Assembly: GCA_903825255.1 (NCBI GenBank)
Contig: CAIJZZ010000030.1
Coordinates: 25,290 to 89,289, forward strand
Origin: an uncultured bacterium
GTDB taxonomy: Bacteria; Patescibacteriota; Minisyncoccia; Phycocordibacterales; UBA9973
Reading direction: 5' to 3'
Length of the DNA: 64,000 bases
Shown here: piece by piece, positions 40,999-49,426 of the stretch
How positions within the stretch are numbered: position 1 is the first letter of the stretch
Layout of the letters: every line of letters begins with the position of its first letter
Program-made: the position numbers and the translations under genes
The notes under the pieces: model-generated
Database searches by the model: none
Told to the model about the DNA's origin: nothing
What the model saw: only the letters and a program-made list of their open reading frames with translations

Positions 40999-41866
40999 AA
41001 ATAAAAACAAATTTTTATTTTTAGTCTTAATTATCCTTATCATAGTGACAATTTTATTTTCTGCAGCCAATCATAAACGAAATGTTATTTTACAAGAGGC
41101 AGAGAATAAAAAAATTGAGTTGCAAAATATTATTACGAGTGTCCCCGTCGAGGCGAAAGCTGTTTCTATTTACGACCTTACTGATAACAGAAAAATTTAT
41201 GGAAAAAATGATACTTTGGCTATGCCACTCGCCTCTCTGACAAAAACAATGACAATAATTGTTGTTTTAAATAACCATAATTCAGATGATATAGTTTCTC
41301 TTTCAAGTGAGGCAATTAAACAAAACGGAGATGCTGGGTTTAAGTCAGATGAAAAATGGAAAGTAGGGGACCTAGCCAAGGCAACTCTCGTTGGTTCCTT
41401 AAACGATGGTGCATATAGTTTAGCAGAAAATGTCCCTAATTTTTTGTATAAAATGAGGGAAGAGGCCTCGCTGATTGGGATGAAAAATGCTATTTTTATG
41501 AATCCAGCTGGTCTAGACCTTGACGTCGGAAACAATAAAGCTGGTGCGTATGCTACAGCAGAGGGTGCGAACCAAATGGCTATTTTTGCTTTTAAAACAT
41601 ATCCAGAAATTTTTGGAGCTACCATCCTACCTGAATTAAATTTGAAGTCTGAGTCCGGTTTTACTCACGACATAAAAAATACAAATATTATTATAGGCCA
41701 AATTCCGAATTTATTATTTTCTAAAACCGGGTTTACTGATCTGGCTGGAGGCAATTTGACGATTGTTTTTAAAAACAAAAACGACCATAAAATAGCAATT
41801 ACAGTGCTGGGTTCAACTCTCGCGGGACGTTTTTCAGATATGCAAAAGCTCATAAATGTGTTATAG
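40982..41866 (+). CDS. D-alanyl-D-alanine carboxypeptidase-like serine hydrolase
   Basis: 294 aa. An N-terminal membrane anchor (FLFLVLIILIIVTILFSA) precedes a penicillin-binding-type domain. It has SLTK (Ser85, Lys88) as the SxxK nucleophile motif, SLND in place of SxN, and KTGFT as the KTG motif. All three are present, so it is probably an active type 5 low-molecular-weight PBP that trims the terminal D-Ala of stem peptides. It lacks the long C-terminal domain of PBP5. It sits upstream of the ZRP5-7 triplet and the mraY-ftsW-murG genes, consistent with a wall-synthesis locus. Confidence 0.88.
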   Translation: MKIFSKNKNKFLFLVLIILIIVTILFSAANHKRNVILQEAENKKIELQNIITSVPVEAKAVSIYDLTDNRKIYGKNDTLAMPLASLTKTMTIIVVLNNHNSDDIVSLSSEAIKQNGDAGFKSDEKWKVGDLAKATLVGSLNDGAYSLAENVPNFLYKMREEASLIGMKNAIFMNPAGLDLDVGNNKAGAYATAEGANQMAIFAFKTYPEIFGATILPELNLKSESGFTHDIKNTNIIIGQIPNLLFSKTGFTDLAGGNLTIVFKNKNDHKIAITVLGSTLAGRFSDMQKLINVL

Positions 41867-41867
41867 T
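41859..41867 (+). promoter_or_regulatory. Extended -10 promoter of the ZRP5-7 triplet
   Basis: TGtTATAGT, overlapping the stop codon of the carboxypeptidase gene and lying 7 nt before the ZRP5 ATG. It suggests that the triplet is transcribed independently. Confidence 0.5.
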
Positions 41868-41874
41868 TTTAAAT

Positions 41875-43623
41875 ATGAATTCTGAGAAAAAAGTTTGCCA
41901 AAACTGTCAGAAAAATTTTATTATTGAGTCAAACGATTTTTCTTTTTACGAAAAAATCAAAGTACCTCCACCGACTTGGTGTCCGGATTGTCGTTGTGCC
42001 AGGCGCATGGTTCACAGAAATGAAAAGAATTTACATAAAAGAACTTGTGACATAACTGGTAAAAATATTATTTCAATTTATCGTCCAGATTGTCCATATA
42101 CTATTTGTGATAAAGATTATTATTTTTCGGATGATTTTGATCCATTAAAATATGGTCAAGAATATAATACGAATATTAAATTCTTTGAACAATTTTATGA
42201 GTTTGCTAAAAAAGTTCCTTTTCCGTCTCTCTTCGTTAGAAATTCTCTAAACTGTGAATATAATCAAGATATGGGTGGAGCTTCTAACTGCTATCTTTGT
42301 TTTCGAACACATGACTCACAAAATATGCTCTACACCTATCGAGGAAATCATTCAGCTTACTGTACTGACTGTTTTCAAGCAGTTGTGCAATCAGAGTTTT
42401 TATACGAATGTGTAAATGTCATTACCTGTAGTAATAGTAAATTTTTACATAATTGTGAAAAATGTTCTGATTCAGCTTTCTTATACAATTGTTCTGGTTG
42501 TGTAGATTGCTTTATGTGTATAAATATACGAAACAAGCAGTGCTGTTTTAAGAATGAACAATATTCTCGCGAAGATTATAAAAAAATATTAGATTCATAT
42601 AATCTTTCTACATACGAAGGACAACAAAAAGCACTAACTGAATTTGAAGAATATATTAAAGAAAATCCTAAAAGAAATTTATCAATTTTTAGGTCAAACA
42701 ATGTTGTCGGTGATAATATTTTTGACTCTAAAGATAGTAAGAATGTTTGGAATGTGCGAGATTTAGAAAACTGTTCATATATCTGGGATTCTTTTAATTT
42801 TAAAGATTGCATGGATACATATTCTGGAGCTAAAGCAGAACTTATTTATGAGTCTACAGCCACTACCAAGGGCAGTAGTAATTGTCATTTTTGTGTGAGG
42901 GTGCATAGTGGGTCACGAGATTGTGAATATAGTTGGTTTTTACAAAATTGTTCAAACTGTTTCGGTTGTGTTGGACTTCGAAATAAAGAATACTGTATTT
43001 TTAATATTCAGTATGAAAAAAATGAATATGAAAAACTTTTGTCAGAAATAAAATCAAAAATGCTCGAAGATAAAGAATATGGAGAATTTTTCCCGTTTTA
43101 CACTTCACCTTTTCCATACAATGATACTGTTGCGAATGAATATTTTCCTGAAAGTGAGGAATGGGCTAAAGAGAGGGGGATGAAGTGGGGGAGTTTCGAG
43201 GAAAAAAATTATAAATCTACAATCTCTTCAGAAAATTTACCGAATGATATAAAAGATGTACAGGACTCAATTTTAAATGAAATAATTACTTGTGCACACA
43301 ATGGTGAATGTGCTCATAACTGCACAAAGGCTTATAGAATAGTTGCCGATGAATTAGCTTTTTATCGAAGAAGAAATTTACCATTACCCCGAGAATGTCC
43401 TAATTGTCGATATTATCGTAGGTTGGATTATCGTAATCCGACTGTCTTGCGGGAAACCGTCTGCATGTGTGAAGGTGAAGGCATAAGTAATGGTGTATAT
43501 AAAAATACAGTACTACATCAGCATGGAGCAGGGTTTTGTGGAAAAAATATTAATACTACTATAAGAGATGATTCAGGTTTTTTGATTTATTGTGAGGAAT
43601 GTTATAAAAAAGAAGTTTTTTAA
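41875..43623 (+). CDS. ZRP5: zinc-ribbon / Cys-repeat paralog 5 (unknown function)
   Basis: 582 aa. Site 1 (C8xxC11 ... CPDCR) is intact. Site 2 is half lost (CDITGK; TICDKDYYF keeps one of the second pair). The central blocks are extremely cysteine-rich (NCEKCSDSAFLYNCSGCVDCFMCINIRNKQ). The first closes CCFKNEQYSREDY and the second CIFNIQYEKNEY. The C-terminal module is the long form: CAHNGECAHNC, CPNCRYYRR, CMC ... HQHGAGFCGKN and YCEECYKKEVF. It is the only copy ending in Phe instead of Tyr. It has its own promoter and starts the second triplet, just before the cell-wall genes. Confidence 0.85.
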   Translation: MNSEKKVCQNCQKNFIIESNDFSFYEKIKVPPPTWCPDCRCARRMVHRNEKNLHKRTCDITGKNIISIYRPDCPYTICDKDYYFSDDFDPLKYGQEYNTNIKFFEQFYEFAKKVPFPSLFVRNSLNCEYNQDMGGASNCYLCFRTHDSQNMLYTYRGNHSAYCTDCFQAVVQSEFLYECVNVITCSNSKFLHNCEKCSDSAFLYNCSGCVDCFMCINIRNKQCCFKNEQYSREDYKKILDSYNLSTYEGQQKALTEFEEYIKENPKRNLSIFRSNNVVGDNIFDSKDSKNVWNVRDLENCSYIWDSFNFKDCMDTYSGAKAELIYESTATTKGSSNCHFCVRVHSGSRDCEYSWFLQNCSNCFGCVGLRNKEYCIFNIQYEKNEYEKLLSEIKSKMLEDKEYGEFFPFYTSPFPYNDTVANEYFPESEEWAKERGMKWGSFEEKNYKSTISSENLPNDIKDVQDSILNEIITCAHNGECAHNCTKAYRIVADELAFYRRRNLPLPRECPNCRYYRRLDYRNPTVLRETVCMCEGEGISNGVYKNTVLHQHGAGFCGKNINTTIRDDSGFLIYCEECYKKEVF

Positions 43624-43629
43624 TTCTTT

Positions 43630-43695
43630 ATGGAGACAGAAACAAAAATATGCCAAAACCCGCCCGTACCGAATGTACGTTCGGGCGGGCTATAA
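43630..43695 (+). pseudogene. Stub of a ZRP start interrupted by a palindrome
   Basis: ATG at 43630 encodes METETKICQN, the typical ZRP N-terminus (MxxxxxxCQNC). It then runs into the GC-rich palindrome and stops at 43693. The complete ZRP6 gene begins only 8 bp later. This looks like the relic of another copy's 5' end, or of ZRP6's original start followed by a duplication. Interpretation is inference. Confidence 0.55.
43659..43690 (-). repeat. Palindromic repeat, family II, copy before ZRP6
   Basis: Outer arms CCCGCCCG (43659-43666) and CGGGCGGG (43682-43689) enclose an inner stem CGTAC / GTACG. The reverse-strand outer arm GCCCGCCCGAAC matches the pepA copy at 11 of 12 bases; the inner stem differs. 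Confidence 0.75.
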
Positions 43696-43702
43696 ACAAG
43701 AT

Positions 43703-45451
43703 ATGAATATTAATAGTGAAAATCAAATATGTCAGAACTGTCATGGTGAATTTATAATCGAGCCGGAAGATTTTAATTTTTATGAAAAGATAAAAGTACC
43801 TCTTCCAACTTTTTGTCCGGAGTGTAGAATTAAAGTGCGTTTAGCAGCTTTAAATCACGGTGTTTTATTTATGAGTAATTGCTCTAAATGTAAAAAAGAA
43901 ATGCCTTCTATGTATCAAAAAAATACAGATTTTATCGTTTATTGCACAGAATGTTATTTTAAAGATGATTGGGATGCTTCAAGTTATCAACAAGATTATG
44001 ATTCTTCAAAGAATTTTTTTATTCAAATTTATGAACTTATAAAAAAAATTCCACAATTACACATTGAACATACTAATAATAATACCGAGGATATTATTTT
44101 TTCAAACTATGTTTATAGAAGTAAATCAGTTTATTTGTCTTATGGCGTAGTGCGTAGCGAAAATATATTTTATTCATGGGGATCACACAATCTAAATAAA
44201 AATTGTTTTGATTGTATGGAATTTTCAGAGAATGAATCTTGTTATGAAATATTAGATTCTAATCATAATTATGGATGTTTATATTTAAATCGTTCAATTA
44301 ACTGCCTAGATAGTCAATATCTTTTTGATTGTTCAAATTGCACAAATTGTTTTATGTCTTCTAATTTAAGGAATAAGTCTTGTGTATTTAAAAACATTCA
44401 ATATTCTAGAGAAAAATATTTTGAATTAATTGAAAAGGAGAATTTAAAAAATTTTGAAAATCGAAAAAAACTTGAAGAAGAATATGTTGAATTATCAAAA
44501 AATGCCATACATAAATATACTATAGTACACAGTACAATTAATTGTACTGGAGATGAAATAATTAATTCAAAAAATATTAAGTCAGGTTTTTCTGTTCAAG
44601 ATTCAGAAGATAGTGCTTATATTCAAATTACAACTAATAAAATAATGAATTGTATGGATATGTCTTTATCTGGTAGGGCTGAGTTTTGTTATAATTTGGC
44701 TGTGTGTGGTAGAGGAAATTATAATGCTCTATGTTCTAATAATGTTGGTGATACAAGAGATATTTTTTACTGTGATAGTAGTAATCATATTAAAGATTGC
44801 TTTGGTTGTGTAGGTGTAAAACACAAAGAATTTTGTATTTTAAATAAACAGTATTCAAAAGAAGAATATTTTAAGTTAGTTGAAGTTATTAAAAAAGATA
44901 TGTCACAAAATCCATATATTGATTCTATGGGACGAAAGTTTTCTTTCGGAGATTTTTTTCCATTTGATTTTTCTAGATTTGCCTATAATCAAAGTATGGC
45001 TTATGAAATGTTTACAGAAACAGAATCTGAGATTAAAAAACAAGGGTTATCTTGGATTTCTTTAAATAAAGGCAATCATGAACACACTTGTGAATTTAAG
45101 GAAATCCAAGAAGATTTAAAAAAAGATTATCAAAAAATTATTGAAAGTAAATTTCCCTGTGATAATCGAGGCGAAACGCATCTTTGTACAAAGTCTTTTA
45201 AAATAACAAAATCAGAATTGGATTTTTATATTAAATATAATTTACCCCTACCTCGAAAGTGTCCAAATTGTCGTTACTTTAAAAGAAAAAATAAAAAATT
45301 ACCTTGGAGACTCTGGCATAGAACTTGTATGTGTGATAAAGCTAATCATGAGCATTCTGGGAAGTGTAAAGTAGAATTTGAAACAAGTTATTCACCTGAA
45401 AGGACGGAGAAAGTTTATTGTGATAAATGTTATAAACTAGAAGTTTATTAA
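43703..45451 (+). CDS. ZRP6: zinc-ribbon / Cys-repeat paralog 6 (unknown function)
   Basis: 582 aa from MNINSENQICQNC. The frame is open a further 37 residues upstream, but that stretch crosses the palindrome and the ZRP5 stop, so the internal ATG is preferred. Sites 1 (C10xxC13 ... CPECR) and 2 (CSKCKK ... YCTECY) are intact. The central blocks close LRNKSCVFKNIQYSREKY and CILNKQYSKEEY. The C-terminal module is CDNRGETHLC, CPNCRYF, CMCDKANHEHSGKC and YCDKCY, ending LEVY. ZRP7 follows after 2 bp. Function is unknown. Confidence 0.85.
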   Translation: MNINSENQICQNCHGEFIIEPEDFNFYEKIKVPLPTFCPECRIKVRLAALNHGVLFMSNCSKCKKEMPSMYQKNTDFIVYCTECYFKDDWDASSYQQDYDSSKNFFIQIYELIKKIPQLHIEHTNNNTEDIIFSNYVYRSKSVYLSYGVVRSENIFYSWGSHNLNKNCFDCMEFSENESCYEILDSNHNYGCLYLNRSINCLDSQYLFDCSNCTNCFMSSNLRNKSCVFKNIQYSREKYFELIEKENLKNFENRKKLEEEYVELSKNAIHKYTIVHSTINCTGDEIINSKNIKSGFSVQDSEDSAYIQITTNKIMNCMDMSLSGRAEFCYNLAVCGRGNYNALCSNNVGDTRDIFYCDSSNHIKDCFGCVGVKHKEFCILNKQYSKEEYFKLVEVIKKDMSQNPYIDSMGRKFSFGDFFPFDFSRFAYNQSMAYEMFTETESEIKKQGLSWISLNKGNHEHTCEFKEIQEDLKKDYQKIIESKFPCDNRGETHLCTKSFKITKSELDFYIKYNLPLPRKCPNCRYFKRKNKKLPWRLWHRTCMCDKANHEHSGKCKVEFETSYSPERTEKVYCDKCYKLEVY

Positions 45452-45453
45452 TT

Positions 45454-47187
45454 ATGCAAAGCGAAATCAAACAATGCCAGAATTGTAAACAAGACTTTAC
45501 TATCGAGCCAGAAGATTTTAATTTTTATGAAAAGATAAATGTCCCGGCACCGACCTGGTGTCCGGAGTGCCGAATGGTAAGGCGAATGCTCTTTAGAAAT
45601 GAAAGATCTTTATATAAACAGAATTGTGGTCTCTGCGGTAAATCTGCGATTTCAATGTATGATCCAGAAAAAAATTATATGGTATATTGTCTCGATTGTT
45701 ACAATTCTGATAAATGGGATCCGAAAGATTGTGGCGTAGATTATGATTTTTCAAAATCATTTTTTAGTCAACTTGAAGATCTATATAAAAAAATTCCTAG
45801 AAAAGTACTTTATCAAGATTTTGCAATTAATAGTGAATATACAAATCAAATTGTTTACATAAAAAATAGTTATCTTTGTTTTGGTGGACATCATTACGAA
45901 GATTGTGCTTATTGTGCCCAGAATTTCTTTTTAAAAAATTGCTTAGATGTTGATTTTTCTAGTAAAAGTGAATTTTGTTTTGATTCTTTTCATTTGAGAA
46001 ATTGTTTTCGAATACGATTCGGATATTATTCAGAAGATTGTATGGATTCTTGGTTTATCTATGATTGTCGTAATTGTTCTAATTGTGTTGGATGCACTAA
46101 TTTACGTAATAAAAGTTATTGTATTTTTAATGAGCAATATGAGAAGGGAGAATATGAAAATAAACTAAAAGAATTAAATTTATCCAATCCTGATAATTTA
46201 GAACAAGTGAATAAGACTTTTTGGCAACACTCATTAAATTATCCTCGAAAATATGCCAATATAAAAAATATTACTAATTCGACGGGGGATGATATGGAAC
46301 AAGTGAGAAATTGTCGACATTCATTTTCGGTCACTGAAGATGAAAATGTGAATTATTCTTTTTTTGTGCCGACTGGAGGAAAAGATTGTTTTGATATTGA
46401 TCATGTGGGATTGGGTACGACAGAAACATATGAATTGCATAGTGGTTTTGGGGATAACAGAGTTTTCTTTTCCAATCGAGTATATTTTTCACATAGTGTA
46501 GAATATTCTGACGATTGCTATAATTGTGAAAATCTTTTTGCTTGCGCAGGATTACGTAAAAAGCAATATTGTATCTTTAATAAAGAATATTCTAAAGAAG
46601 AATATATTGAATTAGTTTCTAAAATTAAAAAGCAGATGGATGAAATGCCTTATGTAGATTCTAAAGGTAGAATTTATAAATATGGTGAATTTTTCCCGAT
46701 AGATATAATGCCTTTTGCTTATAATGATTCAGTTATACATGAATACTTTCCATTAACTAAAGAAGAAATTTTAAACAAGGGATATAAATATAAAGAACCT
46801 GAAATAAAAAATTATAAACCTACAATGTTAGCGCATCAATTACCTGGAATTGAAAAAGCAGATGAGAACGTCTTAAAAGAAATTATTCAATGTGAGCATA
46901 TGGGGCATTGTAATGATAAATGCACGATTGCATTTCGAATCATTCAAAATGAATTAAATATCTGTAAAATGTTGGGAGTTCCATTACCTAGACTTTGTCC
47001 AAACTGCCGGCATATGGAAAGAATGAAATTATTAAATCCACCGAAGCTTTATCATAGGGAGTGCATGTGTGATAAGACTGGACATATGCATAATGGTAAA
47101 TGTACTATTGAATTTGAGACACCGTATTCTACAAAAAGACCAGAAATTATTTATTGTGAAAAATGTTATCAACAAGAGGTGTATTAA
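45454..47187 (+). CDS. ZRP7: zinc-ribbon / Cys-repeat paralog 7 (unknown function)
   Basis: 577 aa. All four zinc sites are present: C8xxC11 ... CPECR; CGLCGK ... YCLDCY; CEHMGHCNDKC ... CPNCRHM; CMCDKTGHMHNGKC ... YCEKCYQQEVY. The central repeat shows KNSYLCFGGHHYEDCAYC, NCLDVDFSSKSEFCFDSF, and a first-block end CIFNEQYEKGEY and second-block end CIFNKEYSKEEY. It is the best-preserved long-form copy and would be the natural reference sequence for a family search. It ends the second triplet, 57 bp before mraY. Confidence 0.85.
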   Translation: MQSEIKQCQNCKQDFTIEPEDFNFYEKINVPAPTWCPECRMVRRMLFRNERSLYKQNCGLCGKSAISMYDPEKNYMVYCLDCYNSDKWDPKDCGVDYDFSKSFFSQLEDLYKKIPRKVLYQDFAINSEYTNQIVYIKNSYLCFGGHHYEDCAYCAQNFFLKNCLDVDFSSKSEFCFDSFHLRNCFRIRFGYYSEDCMDSWFIYDCRNCSNCVGCTNLRNKSYCIFNEQYEKGEYENKLKELNLSNPDNLEQVNKTFWQHSLNYPRKYANIKNITNSTGDDMEQVRNCRHSFSVTEDENVNYSFFVPTGGKDCFDIDHVGLGTTETYELHSGFGDNRVFFSNRVYFSHSVEYSDDCYNCENLFACAGLRKKQYCIFNKEYSKEEYIELVSKIKKQMDEMPYVDSKGRIYKYGEFFPIDIMPFAYNDSVIHEYFPLTKEEILNKGYKYKEPEIKNYKPTMLAHQLPGIEKADENVLKEIIQCEHMGHCNDKCTIAFRIIQNELNICKMLGVPLPRLCPNCRHMERMKLLNPPKLYHRECMCDKTGHMHNGKCTIEFETPYSTKRPEIIYCEKCYQQEVY

Positions 47188-47209
47188 AAATTTAACTAAA
47201 ACATCGATT

Positions 47210-47237
47210 TTGAAAAAATAACATTACAGGGTATAAT
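47210..47237 (+). promoter_or_regulatory. Promoter of mraY-ftsW-murG
   Basis: TTGAAA, 16 bp, TATAAT, ending 6 nt before the mraY ATG. It implies a leaderless mRNA for the wall-synthesis genes and separates them from ZRP7. Confidence 0.65.
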
Positions 47238-47243
47238 CTTTTT

Positions 47244-48299
47244 ATGCTAGCGAATTTATTAAAAATCTTTATACCGACTGTACTTTCTTTTATTATCGGG
47301 CTCGCGATTACACCTATTGCCACACATTTTTTCTATAAATACAAGATGTGGAAGAAAGTTTCTAGAAATATAACTACTGGTTCAGAATTTCAAAAAATTC
47401 ACAATGAAGCTGAGGAGCTCAAGACTCCAAGAGTGGGGGGAATTATTATTTGGGTTTCAGTTTTATTTACAACAGTTATTTTTTATTTAATTTCAATCAT
47501 TTTACCGAATTCGCCACTCGCTTTAAAAATGAATTTTTTAAGTCGTAATCAAACCCTAATTCCATTTTTTACTTTATTAGCTGGTTCGCTTATTGGTCTT
47601 TGGGATGATCTAATTCAAATTTTCGGTCATGGAAAATTTGCCCACGATGACAAAAAATGGCGCATATGGAAATCTTTACTTATCGTTATACTTTCTTTTT
47701 TGATAGCCATATGGTTTTTTTACAAGCTAGGTATGAATTCTATTCATATTCCTTTTGGAGGATATTTAAATTTAGGTATTCTTTTTATTCCTTTTTTTAT
47801 AATGGTAGCACTTGCGACTTTTTCTGGGGGAGTGATCGATGGGATAGATGGGCTTTCAGGTGGAGTGCTCGGGGCTATTTTTACTGCTTATGCTGTTATC
47901 GCTTTTACAAGTAATCAAATAGACATAGCGACTTTCTCTGGTGTTATTGCTGGAGCCACTCTTGCATTTTTATGGTTCAATATTCCGCCTGCGAGATTTT
48001 ATATGGGAGAGACAGGGATGATGGGTCTTACTTTAACACTAGCAACGATAGCCTTTCTTACTGATTCAGTTCTCATTTTACCTATTGTGGCATTTCCTTT
48101 AGTCATCAGTTCAGCTTCAGTTATTTTACAACTTTTATCTAAAAAATGGAGAGGTGGTAAAAAAATATTTAAACTTTCTCCAATTCATCATCATTTTGAA
48201 GCACTTGGTTGGCCTTCTTATAAAGTCACAATGCGTTTTTGGGTTTTATCGATTATGTTCGCTATTATTGGAATAATTTTGGCAGTTATTAGTCATTAG
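47244..48299 (+). CDS. mraY: Phospho-N-acetylmuramoyl-pentapeptide-transferase
   Basis: 351 aa with about ten membrane helices. Catalytic motifs are KTPRVGGIIIW, the aspartate pair GLWDDLIQ, ATFSGGVIDGIDGLSGGVLG and the C-terminal SPIHHHFEALGWPSYKVTMRFW, the MraY-specific HHH motif. It transfers phospho-MurNAc-pentapeptide to undecaprenyl phosphate to give lipid I. The downstream ftsW and murG genes carry the next steps, in the standard dcw order. Confidence 0.96.
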   Translation: MLANLLKIFIPTVLSFIIGLAITPIATHFFYKYKMWKKVSRNITTGSEFQKIHNEAEELKTPRVGGIIIWVSVLFTTVIFYLISIILPNSPLALKMNFLSRNQTLIPFFTLLAGSLIGLWDDLIQIFGHGKFAHDDKKWRIWKSLLIVILSFLIAIWFFYKLGMNSIHIPFGGYLNLGILFIPFFIMVALATFSGGVIDGIDGLSGGVLGAIFTAYAVIAFTSNQIDIATFSGVIAGATLAFLWFNIPPARFYMGETGMMGLTLTLATIAFLTDSVLILPIVAFPLVISSASVILQLLSKKWRGGKKIFKLSPIHHHFEALGWPSYKVTMRFWVLSIMFAIIGIILAVISH

Positions 48300-48310
48300 T
48301 AAAAAATAAA

Positions 48311-49417
48311 TTGAAAGAAAAAAAAGTAGATAAATTTTTTTTAATTACAGTATTCTTACTTATTATTATAGGGATAGGGATGTTTGTATCTGCCTCTCTT
48401 GGAATTTTAAATAAAAATGAAAAAACTTTTTATTCTGTACTTTTTAGTCAATTAATTCTTGGCTTTGGTTTTGGTTTAGTTGGTATGTATTTTTGTTTTA
48501 GAATTAATTATAAATTTTGGCGTAAAACTTCTTTTTATATATTTTTAGCTAGTATTATTTTAACAGCTGCCGTTTTCATTCCACAATTAGGATGGAGTCA
48601 CGGGGGAGCAGAAAGATGGATTAAATTAGGTCCACTCGGTACATTTCAACCAGTAGAATTTTTAAAATTTGGTTTTATTATATATTTTGCAGCTTGGCTT
48701 TCTTGGGCGAAAAAAAGAGTTCAAGGTTTTAAATTTGGTATTTTACCGTTTTGTATAATGCTTACGGTTATTGCTTTTATTTTATTAAAACAACCAGACA
48801 CAAAAAGTTTTATATTAATTACAATTACTGGTATTTCTATGCTTTTTATTTCCGGAGTTCCATTAAAATACCTAATAGGTATTATTTTAGGTGCCGTAAT
48901 AATTTTTAGCTCATTAGTAGCTTTTACACCATATTTGCAAAAAAGGGTAGAAACCTTTATTGATCCATCTGCAAATGCTCAGGGCTCATCATATCAAATA
49001 CAGCAATCTCTTATTGCTATCGGCTCAGGTGGAGTGTTTGGTAGAGGTTATGGACAAAGTATTCAGAAATTTAGCTATTTACCAGAACCACAAGGAGATT
49101 CTATTTTTGCTGTTATTGGTGAAGAGTTAGGATTTGCTGGTTCTGTTTCAATTATTATTCTTTATGTGCTTTTTGCATTGAGAGGATTACGAATTGCCAA
49201 TCATTCACCAGATTTATTTAGTAGACTTTTGGTTTCTGGAATTGTTATAATGATTACAGCTCAATCGTTTATGAATATTGCTTCGATTACCGGAGTTTTT
49301 CCTTTGACCGGAGTTCCACTGGTCTTTATGAGCCACGGTGGCACATCGCTCATGATTTATTTAATGGCGATGGGTGTTGTGCTTCAGATATCTAAATTTC
49401 AACAAAAAAATAATTAA
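48311..49417 (+). CDS. ftsW: Lipid II polymerase FtsW/RodA (SEDS family)
   Basis: 368 aa with about ten membrane helices and a TTG start (MKEKKVDKFFLIT). SEDS hallmarks are HGGAERWIKLGPLGTFQPVEFLKFGFIIYFAAWL, SSYQIQQSLIAIGSGGVFGRGYGQSIQKFSYLPEPQGDSIFAVIGEELGF and the C-terminal GVPLVFMSHGGTSLM. SEDS proteins polymerise lipid II with a partner class B PBP; a PBP2 gene lies at 57113. FtsW is preferred over RodA because of its position between mraY and murG. Confidence 0.93.
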   Translation: MKEKKVDKFFLITVFLLIIIGIGMFVSASLGILNKNEKTFYSVLFSQLILGFGFGLVGMYFCFRINYKFWRKTSFYIFLASIILTAAVFIPQLGWSHGGAERWIKLGPLGTFQPVEFLKFGFIIYFAAWLSWAKKRVQGFKFGILPFCIMLTVIAFILLKQPDTKSFILITITGISMLFISGVPLKYLIGIILGAVIIFSSLVAFTPYLQKRVETFIDPSANAQGSSYQIQQSLIAIGSGGVFGRGYGQSIQKFSYLPEPQGDSIFAVIGEELGFAGSVSIIILYVLFALRGLRIANHSPDLFSRLLVSGIVIMITAQSFMNIASITGVFPLTGVPLVFMSHGGTSLMIYLMAMGVVLQISKFQQKNN

Positions 49418-49426
49418 TTTAAATTT

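Noticed and set aside
43592-43702. Longer ZRP6 start crossing the palindrome
   Set aside because: It overlaps ZRP5, translates the palindrome, and has no family resemblance. The ATG at 43703 gives the standard start.
41875-47187. ZRP5-7 as cell-wall enzymes because they precede mraY
   Set aside because: They have no signal peptide or membrane span and separate promoters flank them; ZRP1-4 lie next to unrelated genes, so the neighbourhood does not define their function.
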